64,000 nt of DNA. Origin: JAJFKX01 sp965230265. GTDB taxonomy: Bacteria > Pseudomonadota > Gammaproteobacteria > Xanthomonadales > Wenzhouxiangellaceae. The number at the start of each line of letters is the position of its first letter. Position 1 is the first letter of the stretch. The stretch lies in contig OZ245999.1 in assembly GCA_965230265.1 (NCBI GenBank), positions 3,286,001-3,350,000 on the forward strand, written 5' to 3'. This document shows, piece by piece, positions 8,932 through 18,009 of the stretch. The notes under the pieces were generated by a model. It had not been told where the DNA came from, did not search any database, and worked only from the letters and a program-made list of their open reading frames with translations. The translations under genes and the position numbers were made by a program.

Positions 8932-8960
8932 ATAATAGGAAACTTTGCTTTACAGGTCAA
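8932..8960 (-). promoter_or_regulatory. Sigma70 promoter of rpmH
   Basis: On the minus strand TTGACC (8960-8955) and TATTAT (8937-8932) are separated by 17 bases, followed by a GC-rich discriminator (GGCGGGC) of the kind found at ribosomal promoters. The -10 box is about 60 bases before the rpmH start. Confidence 0.7.
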
Positions 8961-9017
8961 TCATTTCCTGTATTTTTCTGCTGGTTTACTGATGTGTCAG
9001 AACCAACTCCAAAAAAG

Positions 9018-9026
9018 TTATCCACA
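9018..9026 (+). promoter_or_regulatory. DnaA box upstream of dnaA
   Basis: A perfect TTATCCACA lies about 70 bases before the dnaA start, between the divergent rpmH and dnaA. A single box here fits DnaA autoregulation. I found no further perfect boxes in this gap. Confidence 0.7.
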
Positions 9027-9094
9027 AGCACTGGTATATGCTTTATGATGCTAGTCCGTTTTCTATTAAACCTTGATTTAGTTGATTGCCTGAA

Positions 9095-10414
9095 ATGTCT
9101 ACCAACCCCTTGTGGCAACAGTGTTTATCCCGTCTGGAACGCCAGTTTCCTTTGGATGAAGTCAATACTTGGCTGCGCCCTTTGCGTCTAACCACCCAGA
9201 CTAACGGCAATGTTTTGCTACTGGCGCCCAATCAAATTGTCTGTGAGCGGGTTGAGCAACATTATCTGCGCACCATCCATGCCATATTACTGCAATTACA
9301 ACCTGATCTGGATGCGCAAACAGCGATAAGCATCGCCAACCGCCAAGATTCTGCTACCAGCAAAGCCTCTCCGGCCACTCACGATGCTGAACAACTGACC
9401 GGGCTTGATCATCGTTATACCTTTGATAATTTTGTTCCGGGTAAAAGTAATGAGCTGGCATTAAATGCAGCCATTCAGGTGGCCCGTAATCCGGGTAGTG
9501 AATATAACCCTTTAACACTCTATGGCAGTACAGGGTTGGGAAAAACGCACTTGTTGCATGCTGCTGGCAACCTGATCAAGCAAAACAACCCGCGCGCAAA
9601 AATTCTCTATCTGCCCTCTGAGCGTTTTGTGAATGATTTGGTGCGTTCATTGGGCTCACGCAATGTAGAACAGTTTAAGCGACGCTATCGCAGCGTTGAC
9701 GCTTTGTTGATCGATGACATCCAGTTTATTGCTGGTAAAGACCGCTCACAAGAAGAGTTTTTTCATACCTTTAATGCTTTGCTCGATCTGCAGCAGCAAA
9801 TCATTCTTACATGCGATCGGTATCCTAAAGAAGTTCCTAACCTGGAACCGCGTCTGCAATCGCGTTTTGGATGGGGGTTAACCGTTTCCATTGAGCCTCC
9901 TGATTTTGAGACCCGGGTTGCTATTTTGATTCAAAAAGCCCAGGAAAAAGGTTGGGATTTACAACTGGATGTCGCACAGTTGATTGCTGGTAAGATGCGC
10001 AGCAGTGTGCGTGATTTAGAAGGCGCGTTAAATACTCTGTATGCCAACGCCAACTTTATGAGGCGGGAGGTTAATGAAGTTTTTGCCCGCGATACTCTAC
10101 GTGATTTATTGGCAATACACGATCGTTCAATCACTCTGGATCTGATCAAAAAAACCGTAGCGGAATTCTACAACTTGCGTGAAGCAGACATGCTATCCAA
10201 ACGTCGCACCCGATCCATCGCCCGGCCACGGCAATTGGCCATGGCTTTATCCAAAGAGTTAACTGATAACAGCTTGCCTGAAATCGGCCAAGCATTTGGG
10301 GGGCGAGATCACACCACTGTTTTGCATGCCTGTCGTAAAATCGAAGAATTAATACGCAATGACCAACAACTCAGTGAAGACAAAAAACGTCTCGTCAGGC
10401 AATTATCGACATGA
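9095..10414 (+). CDS. dnaA: Chromosomal replication initiator DnaA
   Basis: DnaA binds the origin, opens it and loads the helicase. The 439-residue protein has domain I (NPLWQQCLSRLERQFP), a short variable linker, the AAA+ domain with Walker A GSTGLGKT (144-151) and Walker B LLIDDIQF (D207-D208), and the C-terminal DNA-binding helix-turn-helix with the signature GGRDHTTVLHACRKIE. I start at the ATG at 9095, which aligns with family N-termini; an in-frame TTG at 9086 is possible. It is transcribed away from rpmH and is followed by the origin-like gap and dnaN. Confidence 0.98.
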   Translation: MSTNPLWQQCLSRLERQFPLDEVNTWLRPLRLTTQTNGNVLLLAPNQIVCERVEQHYLRTIHAILLQLQPDLDAQTAISIANRQDSATSKASPATHDAEQLTGLDHRYTFDNFVPGKSNELALNAAIQVARNPGSEYNPLTLYGSTGLGKTHLLHAAGNLIKQNNPRAKILYLPSERFVNDLVRSLGSRNVEQFKRRYRSVDALLIDDIQFIAGKDRSQEEFFHTFNALLDLQQQIILTCDRYPKEVPNLEPRLQSRFGWGLTVSIEPPDFETRVAILIQKAQEKGWDLQLDVAQLIAGKMRSSVRDLEGALNTLYANANFMRREVNEVFARDTLRDLLAIHDRSITLDLIKKTVAEFYNLREADMLSKRRTRSIARPRQLAMALSKELTDNSLPEIGQAFGGRDHTTVLHACRKIEELIRNDQQLSEDKKRLVRQLST

Positions 10415-10504
10415 TCAATAGTATTGTTTATAGATGGAAACTTGATCGTTTTCCTTCACACAACAAGCAACAACTAACAAATGGCTTAATAACCCGGTAT
10501 TATC

Positions 10505-10513
10505 TGTGGATAA
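10505..10513 (-). promoter_or_regulatory. DnaA box in the dnaA-dnaN gap
   Basis: TGTGGATAA is the reverse complement of the consensus TTATCCACA. It faces the second box at 10541, 27 bases away. Confidence 0.7.
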
Positions 10514-10540
10514 ATCATGTGCAACTGTTGATTAACAAAC

Positions 10541-10549
10541 TTATACACA
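10541..10549 (+). promoter_or_regulatory. DnaA box in the dnaA-dnaN gap
   Basis: TTATACACA matches the consensus TTATNCACA. It is the box nearest to the AT-rich and TAC-repeat stretch before dnaN. Confidence 0.7.
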
Positions 10550-10700
10550 GTCTGCACACAGGCAATAACAATGTTATAAACCACTTGTGATTTAATTTAA
10601 GTTATTGTTTTTAAATGGTTTTTTTGGGTTACAACCAGATATTTACTTACTCTACTACTACTACTTTTTTATATATAAAGACTGTTTTTGAGGATTGGCA

Positions 10701-11804
10701 ATGAAATTTACCATGCAACGCGAAGCCCTATTACAACCATTGTCCCAAGTGGTTGGTGTGGTTGAACGCCGGCAGACATTACCCATTTTGGCTAACTTTC
10801 TATTACAAGCTGATGACGGCATTTTGTCTTGTACCGGTACCGATATGGAAGTTGAGTTGCGGGCAACCCAAAAAGCCGATGTTCAACAGTCCGGACGAAT
10901 CACTGTGCCTGCCAGAAAACTGGTGGATATCTGTCGAGCCCTACCTGATGCCTGCGAAATTGTTTTGGAGTTACAGGATAACCAACTGTTAATCAATACC
11001 AGTAACAGCCATTTCACATTAAGCACACTGCCAGCCGATGAGTTCCCAGATTTAGAACAAGCCGACAACCTACAAAGTTATAGTGTTAAAGAAGGTTCAC
11101 TGCACCAACTACTAGAACGTACTGCTTTTGCCATGGCTAACCAGGATGTGCGTTATTACCTGAATGGTCTATTGCTTGAGAAAAAAGGTTCGCTGCTGCG
11201 TAGTGTAGCGACGGATGGTCATCGTCTGGCTCTGGCAGATTTAAGCGAAGATATTTCTGGCGGGGATGACGAAAAACAAGTGATCGTGCCGCGTAAAGGT
11301 ATTTTGGAGCTGCTAAGGTTATTGGAGGGCGATGACAATGAAATCAACCTGGGGATTGGCAGCAACCATATTCAGGTCAGCCGTCCAGGCTTGACCATGA
11401 CTTCCAAATTGATTGATGGTCGTTTCCCTGAATATGAGGCGGTTATCCCACCCGCCAATGATCATGATGTTGTGATTAATAGAGGCCGTTTTCGTACTGC
11501 ACTGCAACGTGCAGCCATTTTATCCAATGAAAAGTTTCGAGGCGTACGTTTGGAGTTCTCAGATGGCGCAGTCAAGATTATTGCTCACAACCCACAGCAG
11601 GAAGAAGCCGTCGAAGAACTGGATGTACAGCACACCATTCCAGCCATGTCGATAGGTTTTAATGTGACCTATCTACTGGATGCATTAAGTGCGCTCACCA
11701 CGGAAGATGTGCAGTTGAAGCTACGCGATGCAAACAGCTCATGTCTAATTATCGAACCAGGCAGTGAGCGCACCCGACACGTGGTAATGCCACTTAAACT
11801 TTAA
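10701..11804 (+). CDS. dnaN: DNA polymerase III beta sliding clamp
   Basis: The ring-shaped processivity clamp of DNA polymerase III. At 367 residues it matches the E. coli protein almost exactly. It has three repeated clamp domains, with typical blocks RRQTLPILANFLL near the start, SVATDGHRLAL in the middle, and RHVVMPLKL at the extreme C-terminus. The ATG at 10701 is preceded by GAGG seven bases upstream; the in-frame TTG at 10695 is rejected. recF follows after one base, so the genes are coupled. Confidence 0.98.
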   Translation: MKFTMQREALLQPLSQVVGVVERRQTLPILANFLLQADDGILSCTGTDMEVELRATQKADVQQSGRITVPARKLVDICRALPDACEIVLELQDNQLLINTSNSHFTLSTLPADEFPDLEQADNLQSYSVKEGSLHQLLERTAFAMANQDVRYYLNGLLLEKKGSLLRSVATDGHRLALADLSEDISGGDDEKQVIVPRKGILELLRLLEGDDNEINLGIGSNHIQVSRPGLTMTSKLIDGRFPEYEAVIPPANDHDVVINRGRFRTALQRAAILSNEKFRGVRLEFSDGAVKIIAHNPQQEEAVEELDVQHTIPAMSIGFNVTYLLDALSALTTEDVQLKLRDANSSCLIIEPGSERTRHVVMPLKL

Positions 11805-11805
11805 T

Positions 11806-12930
11806 TTGACCATTGGCGTGATACCAACGCCAAAGCCACGGCCGTTGGTGATTCAACATCTGGCCGTAGAAAATGTTCGCAACCTGCAACAGGTTGAGTT
11901 AACACCCGACCCAGGCATTAACTTGATTACTGGCGCCAATGGCGCTGGTAAAACCAGTTTATTGGAGGCCATTCATATTCTTGGACGTGGACGTTCATTT
12001 CGTAGTCGGCGTAGCAATGATTGGATAACCCGTGGAGAATCCATAGCCCGTATTATTGCTAGAACGTGTGATCAACCAGCCTTATCAACCACTCTCGGTC
12101 TTGAGCGTGACCGAAACGGGTGGCAAGCCAGAATCAATGGCAAATCAGTTACCAGTTTTGGAACATTATCAAGACAACTGCCACTGGTCATGTTTGAACC
12201 CAATGCCCATGAATTGGTTAATGGAGGCCCAGAACAACGCCGCGCATACCTTGATTGGGGTGTGTTCCACGTGGAACCAGATTATGTCATGCAGTGGCGC
12301 CGTTATCACCGTGCGCTAAAGCAAAGAAATGCGGCATTGCGTGAACAAGCCAGTCCATCGGTGATACAAAGCTTAACTCCAGCCATGGTCAGTACCGCAG
12401 AGCAACTGGATAAAGTTAGATCAGCGTTCGTTCGTCGCTTGGAACAGGCATTTGCTGATTTATATCAACGGTTACAGCCAGAACTACCTGAAGTAAAAAT
12501 GATTTATCAACCAGGATGGAATACTGAACAATCATTATCTGAACAATTGACCAATGGTATCCATCGTGACCGGGAGGCAGGTTTCACCCGATACGGCCCT
12601 CACCGTTCTGATATTGGCCTGTTCGGCCAACAACGACAGTTACGAGGTTGGTTATCACGGGGACAACAAAAACTACTGGCTTTGTTAATGTTGCTGGCGC
12701 AGCAGAGTGTATGGAAAAGCGATTCGAACGATCAGCCTACCCGAACACCGATTATTCTTTTGGATGATTTATATTCAGAGCTTGATGCGACGCATATCGA
12801 AAAAGTCCTCAATTTACTTGAAAAAACCCAGGCACAAACTTGGATAACAACAACAGAACAGCAAAAAAGAACCAAAGAAGTGAAAAAAGTGTTTCACGTG
12901 GAACAAGGAAAAGTATCGTTGTTGGAATAA
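11806..12930 (+). CDS. recF: DNA replication and repair protein RecF
   Basis: RecF is an SMC-like ATPase that, with RecO and RecR, loads RecA at gaps. The 374-residue protein has Walker A GANGAGKT (43-50), the ABC-type signature LSRGQQKLLALL and Walker B IILLDDLYSELD near the C-terminus. The start is uncertain: TTG at 11806 directly after the dnaN stop gives about ten residues more than usual before the family's first strand (VIQHLAVENVRNL); GTG at 11818 is an alternative. No strong ribosome site is visible, so translation probably depends on dnaN. Confidence 0.94.
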   Translation: MTIGVIPTPKPRPLVIQHLAVENVRNLQQVELTPDPGINLITGANGAGKTSLLEAIHILGRGRSFRSRRSNDWITRGESIARIIARTCDQPALSTTLGLERDRNGWQARINGKSVTSFGTLSRQLPLVMFEPNAHELVNGGPEQRRAYLDWGVFHVEPDYVMQWRRYHRALKQRNAALREQASPSVIQSLTPAMVSTAEQLDKVRSAFVRRLEQAFADLYQRLQPELPEVKMIYQPGWNTEQSLSEQLTNGIHRDREAGFTRYGPHRSDIGLFGQQRQLRGWLSRGQQKLLALLMLLAQQSVWKSDSNDQPTRTPIILLDDLYSELDATHIEKVLNLLEKTQAQTWITTTEQQKRTKEVKKVFHVEQGKVSLLE

Positions 12931-12968
12931 AAAGGGCTTTAATGGTTTCTCCCAAATGATGAAAATAG

Positions 12969-13022
12969 GCTTTCGCTAACACAATGATTTATAATGAAGG
13001 ATTGATTTCAATCTGCGAAAGC
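12969..13022. repeat. Inverted repeat flanking the gyrB leader
   Basis: GCTTTCGC (12969-12976) and GCGAAAGC (13015-13022) are perfect complements. The right arm ends one base before the gyrB ATG. A TATAAT at 12990-12995 sits between the arms. In read-through mRNA from recF the arms could pair and cover the gyrB start, while a transcript starting inside would lack the left arm. Confidence 0.5.
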
Positions 13023-13023
13023 T

Positions 13024-15438
13024 ATGACGGACAAGCAAAACCCTACTGATCAGGAAAAAGGGGCGGAACAGTACGATTCCTCCAATATTAAGGTCTTAAA
13101 AGGCCTGGATGCAGTGCGCAAGCGCCCCGGAATGTATATCGGCGACACTGACGATGGTACTGGCCTGCACCATATGGTGTTTGAAGTGGTAGACAATGCC
13201 ATTGATGAGGCATTGGCTGGGCACTGTGATCGAATCGTCGTAACCATTCATCCGGATGATTCGATCAGTGTAAGCGACAATGGTCGCGGTATTCCGGTAG
13301 ATATTCACCCAGAAGAAGGTCGATCTGCAGCAGAAGTGATCATGACAGTGCTGCATGCCGGCGGTAAATTTGACCAGAACTCTTATAAAGTATCTGGGGG
13401 GCTGCATGGCGTAGGCGTGTCAGTGGTGAATGCGTTGTCTGAAACCCTGAAAATGACCATTGATCGTGGTGGTAAACGCTGGCAGCAGAAATATGAAATG
13501 GGGGTTCCTTTGGCGCCTTTAGAGGCGGTTGCCGACAGTGAAAAATCTGGCACAGTCATTCACTTTAAGCCCAGCTCGGAAATTTTTACTGATACGGTTT
13601 ATCACTTTGATTTACTGGCAAAACGCCTGCGTGAGCTGTCTTTTCTGAATTCCGGTGTGCACATTACACTGCATGACGAGCGTACCGATGAAGAAAAAGT
13701 CTTTGCCTATGAGGGCGGTATCCGCTCATTTGTAGAACATCTAGGTCGGAAAAAAACACCACTTCACCCGACAGTTATCCATTTCACCGTAGAAAAAGAG
13801 GATATTCAGGTAGAGTTGGCAATGCAGTGGACCGATGCCTATCAGGAAAGCACTTACTGTTTTACCAACAATATCCCACAGCGCGATGGTGGTACCCACC
13901 TGGCAGGGTTTCGTGCGGCATTAACACGCACCATCAATAACTATATTGAAGAAAACGGCATGGCCAAGAAAGACAAGGTCACCATGGTTGGTGATGATTG
14001 TCGTGAAGGTTTAATCGCTGTATTGTCGGTAAAAGTACCCGATCCAAAATTTTCATCTCAAACCAAAGACAAGCTGGTATCTTCAGAAGTCCGACCGGTA
14101 GTGGATAGCTCGGTTTCTGAACAGTTGCGTGACTTTTTGCTGGAGCAACCCGGCGAAGCCAAAGCAATTATTAATAAAGTGCTGGAAGCCGCCCGCGCCC
14201 GTGATGCTGCACGCAAAGCTCGCGAAATGACGCGACGTAAAGGTGTACTGGATATTGCTGGTTTACCTGGAAAACTGGCAGACTGCCAGGAAAAAGACCC
14301 GTCTTTGTGTGAATTGTTTATCGTGGAGGGTGATTCTGCGGGTGGTTCAGCCAAACAGGGACGTAACCGTAAGTTCCAGGCGGTTTTACCGCTGAAAGGT
14401 AAAATTCTGAATGTCGAAAAAGCCCGCTTCGATAAAATGTTGTCATCTGCAGAAGTGGGTACCCTGATTACCGCATTGGGCTGTGGTATCGGTAAAGATG
14501 AGTATGATCCCGACAAGCTACGTTACCATCGCATTATCATTATGACTGATGCTGATGTGGACGGCTCACACATCCGTACACTGCTGTTAACCTTTTTCTA
14601 TCGGCAAATGCCGGAGTTGATAGAACGAGGAAACATTTATATCGGCCAGCCGCCACTGTATAAGATCAAACACGGTAAACAGGAACAGTATCTAAAAGAT
14701 GACCGTGAGCTAGATGAGTACCTGTTAGGCAGGGCGGTAGATAATGCTGCATTGGTGTTTGACCCCGAAGCACCGCCATTACAAGGTGTGGCTTTGGAAC
14801 AATTAATGCGTGAATACATGATTGCTACCCGCACTGTAGAACGCTTAAGTCGTCGTCACCCTGCACATGTTTTGCGTTCTTTGATGGATATTCCTGCTTA
14901 TCAAACAGCAACCGCAGCAGATTGGGCACAACAATTGCAACAGCAGCTCAATACTGAGGTGAGCTCCAACGAAAGTTGGGAAGTGATAGCAGAACAAGAT
15001 GGCGCAATAAGTGTTCATCATCGCCAGCATGGGGCGGTCAGCAAAACCCGGTTCCCGGTTGAATTTTTCAATACCGGTGATTATCGATATTTTGTCAAAG
15101 TAGGCGAAACGCTACATGACCTGATTCAGCCTGGTGCTAAGGTCAAAAGGGCGACATCTGAATTGGAAATTGATCGGTTCCGCGAAGCCTTTTCATGGTT
15201 AATGGATGAGTCCAAGAAGGGCCGTACTATTCAGCGCTTTAAAGGTCTGGGTGAAATGAATCCGGAGCAATTGTGGGATACCACAGTTAACCCGGAAACC
15301 CGGCGGTTATTGCAGGTAACGATAGAAGATGGTTTTGCTGCAGATGAAATCTTCTCCACCTTAATGGGCGATGAAGTGGAACCACGCCGTGACTTTATTC
15401 AAAGCAACGCTTTGGATGCAACCAACATTGACATTTAA
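13024..15438 (+). CDS. gyrB: DNA gyrase subunit B
   Basis: ATPase subunit of DNA gyrase, which introduces negative supercoils. The 804-residue protein has the GHKL ATPase domain (VVDNAIDEALAG, DNGRGIPVD, GGLHGVGVSVVNALS), the transducer, and the TOPRIM domain with EGDSAGGSAKQGR and DADVDGSHIRTL. It also carries the roughly 165-residue insertion characteristic of Gram-negative GyrB before the C-terminal RFKGLGEMNPEQLW block. ATG at 13024 fits the family. It is the last gene of the dnaA-dnaN-recF-gyrB series, and the next gene is convergent. Confidence 0.98.
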   Translation: MTDKQNPTDQEKGAEQYDSSNIKVLKGLDAVRKRPGMYIGDTDDGTGLHHMVFEVVDNAIDEALAGHCDRIVVTIHPDDSISVSDNGRGIPVDIHPEEGRSAAEVIMTVLHAGGKFDQNSYKVSGGLHGVGVSVVNALSETLKMTIDRGGKRWQQKYEMGVPLAPLEAVADSEKSGTVIHFKPSSEIFTDTVYHFDLLAKRLRELSFLNSGVHITLHDERTDEEKVFAYEGGIRSFVEHLGRKKTPLHPTVIHFTVEKEDIQVELAMQWTDAYQESTYCFTNNIPQRDGGTHLAGFRAALTRTINNYIEENGMAKKDKVTMVGDDCREGLIAVLSVKVPDPKFSSQTKDKLVSSEVRPVVDSSVSEQLRDFLLEQPGEAKAIINKVLEAARARDAARKAREMTRRKGVLDIAGLPGKLADCQEKDPSLCELFIVEGDSAGGSAKQGRNRKFQAVLPLKGKILNVEKARFDKMLSSAEVGTLITALGCGIGKDEYDPDKLRYHRIIIMTDADVDGSHIRTLLLTFFYRQMPELIERGNIYIGQPPLYKIKHGKQEQYLKDDRELDEYLLGRAVDNAALVFDPEAPPLQGVALEQLMREYMIATRTVERLSRRHPAHVLRSLMDIPAYQTATAADWAQQLQQQLNTEVSSNESWEVIAEQDGAISVHHRQHGAVSKTRFPVEFFNTGDYRYFVKVGETLHDLIQPGAKVKRATSELEIDRFREAFSWLMDESKKGRTIQRFKGLGEMNPEQLWDTTVNPETRRLLQVTIEDGFAADEIFSTLMGDEVEPRRDFIQSNALDATNIDI

Positions 15439-15460
15439 AAAAAGCAATTAAATCAATAAT

Positions 15461-15928
15461 TTAACTGTGCTCTATTAAATCTGGCAGCAAGCTTATGGCT
15501 TGCTGTAAATTATCGACATTGGTGACAGTGTTCAATGATTTTTCTCCCACCGAGATCATTTTTAAACCCAAACGCTGGCCAGCCCGCAGTAATTCTTTTC
15601 GTGTGCACACAAGCACCACCTCATGCTGCGGATAACGCTCTACATAATTGGCCAAAGAATCATAAGCAGACTGTACTCGACGCAATAACCCGGGTTGCCA
15701 GTACCAGGCACCGGAAAGAATCACGTTGTATTCCAATAATAACTGTTGCTGCTGACGTTGTTGCTTGAGCTCTTCATCCACCGAACTGCGGCTGGGTTGC
15801 CAAACACTGGGTCGCTGGGCTATCAAAACGATATGCCAGCCAGATAAGGGGGCAAAGCGCGCATAAGAGGACAATTCCAGTTTGGCTGGCATTAATTGAC
15901 GCTGGATCAATAAATGCGGAGATTTCAT
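15461..15928 (-). CDS. Degenerate GmhB-like HAD protein (putative)
   Basis: This 155-residue protein overlaps the end of glyS by four bases (ATGA), so it is translated with glyQ-glyS. In Pseudomonas and relatives this slot is occupied by gmhB, a heptose-bisphosphate phosphatase of the HAD family. The spacing of hydrophobic strands here recalls GmhB, but the catalytic DRDG becomes QRQL (LLIQRQLMP), the TNQSG turn becomes IAQRPSV, and the VGD acidic loop becomes VCTRKELLRAG. If the homology is right the enzyme cannot act as a HAD phosphatase. The call is by synteny and pattern only; the protein might instead be an unrelated orphan. Confidence 0.4.
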   Translation of the reverse strand: MKSPHLLIQRQLMPAKLELSSYARFAPLSGWHIVLIAQRPSVWQPSRSSVDEELKQQRQQQQLLLEYNVILSGAWYWQPGLLRRVQSAYDSLANYVERYPQHEVVLVCTRKELLRAGQRLGLKMISVGEKSLNTVTNVDNLQQAISLLPDLIEHS

Positions 15929-18009
15929 ACATCCAGCTCGGCGATATCAGCAACCTGTGAACACAAAGACTGTAGTTTGGCTAATAAAGCCAGACGATTA
16001 TTGCGCAGGTCTTCGTCATCCACCATCACCATCACGTCATCAAAAAAGCGATCAACCGGTGCCTGCAAGTTAGCCAGACTACTGAGTGCAGAAACATAAT
16101 CACGCTCTTGCATGGCGTTAGAAACAGATCCTGAAAGTTTGCTAATTTCGTCAAAAAGTTGCTTTTCTGCTTCGATATCAAGCCTATCTTCTTTTATCAT
16201 GATAGAGTCAGAAAGGGGTGTTTGGCGCAACAGGTTACTTGCCCGTTTATTGGCTGCTGCCAAACTGCTGGCCTGATCAAGTTTGGAAAAAGCCTCCACA
16301 GCATGTGCCCTAGCCGAGAAATCCAGGAGATTGGAAATATTCTTGGCAATGACGGCCCGGTATGACTGGACTTTAACAGGCAGGTAACCCTCAAGACGGT
16401 CATAGACAAACTGTGTTACCGCCTCAAAGGTTTCATCAGAGATTTCTATTTGTGCAGTCAGAATATCGGCGCTTTGCTTAAATAACCAATCCAGAGTAAT
16501 TTCCAGCTCACCTTCGATAAGAGTACGAATCAGGCCCAGAGCTGCGCGACGCAATGCAAACGGATCTTTGTTGCCTGTTGGCTTTTTACCCGCGGCAAAA
16601 ATACCCAGCAGACGATCGGTTTTTTCGGCAATGGCCAAAATACGCCCGCTTCTGGAACTTGCAATTGGGCGACCAGAGCCAATGGGTTGATAATGTTCTT
16701 CAATGGCTGATGCGACTTCCGGGTCCTCGCCACTTTCCAAGGCATAATACCGCCCCATAGTGCCTTGTAATTCGGGAAACTCTCCGACCATTTCAGACAT
16801 TAAATCGCACAAAGATAGCGCTGCTGCGCGCTCAATCGGAGTAGAGTCGATACCCAGTTTTTTAGCAATACGTGCTGCTAATTGCTGTGTTCGTCGTGCT
16901 TTATCGGCCAAAGAGCCCAGATCTTGTTGAAAAGTGACATTGTGTAGCCGTTCTGAAAAAGCCTCTAAAGGCTGCTTCCTATCCTGATCCCAGAAGAATT
17001 TGGCATCAGCCAGGCGAGGACGGATAACTCGCTCAAAACCATGTTGCACTTGTTGCACATCGGTACTTTCCAAATTGGCCACGGCAATAAACTGATGTGC
17101 CAGCTGAGTGCATTCAGAATCTTTATACAACGGGAAAAATTTCTGATGCGTTTTCATGCTTAAGGTCAATGCTTCAGCGGGTACATCCAAAAATGATGGA
17201 TCAAAACAACACAGCATTGGTACCGGCCATTCCACCAGATTAGCCACCTCGGTTGTCAGTGCGGGTTGAGCAGGGCAAAACAACGAATCAGCATTTACCA
17301 AAGCTTGGATCTGATCATCAATTTGTCGTTTACGCTCATCAAAGTCGGCGATTACGCTGCTTTTTTTCATTAAGTTCTGATAATGATCTGCGTGATCTAT
17401 GACAATTGGTTCACGGCTATGGATGCGATGTCCGTAGGTAATATTGGTGGCTTGTAGCCCTAATACCGACAAAGGCAGTACAGTGTCACCGTGTATGGCC
17501 AGCAACCAATGAACAGGGCGTAAAAATCTCTGGTTGCCAGCACCCCAGCGCATGGTTTTGGGCATTGGAATTTTATTAATAATGTCAGCTAACTGTTGTT
17601 GCAGAACATCTGCTAAACCCTGACCCGCTTGTTGCACGGTGTACAACAGCCATTCACCTTCATCGGTTTTTAAACGCTGCAAATCCTCAACACGGGCATT
17701 CACTGAACGCGCAAACCCCTGTGCTGCCGGAGTTAGATTACCTTCTGCATCGAAGGCGACATTAATGGCCGGACCGCGTTTTTGTATCGCCTGGTCGGCT
17801 TGTTTACCAGCTACAGCGGTTATCTGTACAGCAAGCCGTCGCGGAGTAAATAAGATCTGACAACGGTGTCCATCTGCCAACATGTCAGACTGAGACAATA
17901 ACGACTCAATGGCTGACCCCAAAGCCTTGGCCATACCGGGCAACGGGCCGGCAGGTAACTCTTCACAACCCAGCTCAAGTAGTAAAGTAGCGGTTGCAGA
18001 TTGGCTCAT
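15925..18009 (-). CDS. glyS: Glycyl-tRNA synthetase beta subunit
   Basis: The beta subunit of the tetrameric bacterial glycyl-tRNA synthetase, which contributes tRNA binding. It is 694 residues long, like E. coli GlyS. Characteristic blocks include LLLELGCEELPAGPL at the start, PMPKTMRWG and FLRPVHWLLA, and the C-terminal anticodon-binding-like domain with VDRFFDDVMVMVDD. It overlaps glyQ by four bases upstream and the HAD-like gene by four bases downstream, forming a three-gene coupled operon. Confidence 0.97.
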   Translation of the reverse strand: MSQSATATLLLELGCEELPAGPLPGMAKALGSAIESLLSQSDMLADGHRCQILFTPRRLAVQITAVAGKQADQAIQKRGPAINVAFDAEGNLTPAAQGFARSVNARVEDLQRLKTDEGEWLLYTVQQAGQGLADVLQQQLADIINKIPMPKTMRWGAGNQRFLRPVHWLLAIHGDTVLPLSVLGLQATNITYGHRIHSREPIVIDHADHYQNLMKKSSVIADFDERKRQIDDQIQALVNADSLFCPAQPALTTEVANLVEWPVPMLCCFDPSFLDVPAEALTLSMKTHQKFFPLYKDSECTQLAHQFIAVANLESTDVQQVQHGFERVIRPRLADAKFFWDQDRKQPLEAFSERLHNVTFQQDLGSLADKARRTQQLAARIAKKLGIDSTPIERAAALSLCDLMSEMVGEFPELQGTMGRYYALESGEDPEVASAIEEHYQPIGSGRPIASSRSGRILAIAEKTDRLLGIFAAGKKPTGNKDPFALRRAALGLIRTLIEGELEITLDWLFKQSADILTAQIEISDETFEAVTQFVYDRLEGYLPVKVQSYRAVIAKNISNLLDFSARAHAVEAFSKLDQASSLAAANKRASNLLRQTPLSDSIMIKEDRLDIEAEKQLFDEISKLSGSVSNAMQERDYVSALSSLANLQAPVDRFFDDVMVMVDDEDLRNNRLALLAKLQSLCSQVADIAELDV

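Larger units (their letters stand above)
10415..10700. other. Candidate replication origin (dnaA-dnaN intergenic region)
   Basis: This 286-base AT-rich gap holds two perfect DnaA boxes, TGTGGATAA (10505-10513) and TTATACACA (10541-10549). A run of four TAC triplets at 10653-10664, preceded by TTACTTACTC, is followed by T6 and ATATATAAAG. Read on the minus strand from the boxes outward, the triplets give repeated 3'-GAT-5', the form of DnaA-trios. The spacing from the boxes to the triplets (about 100 bases) is longer than in B. subtilis. GATC sites are few. The dnaN promoter probably lies here too. Confidence 0.55.
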
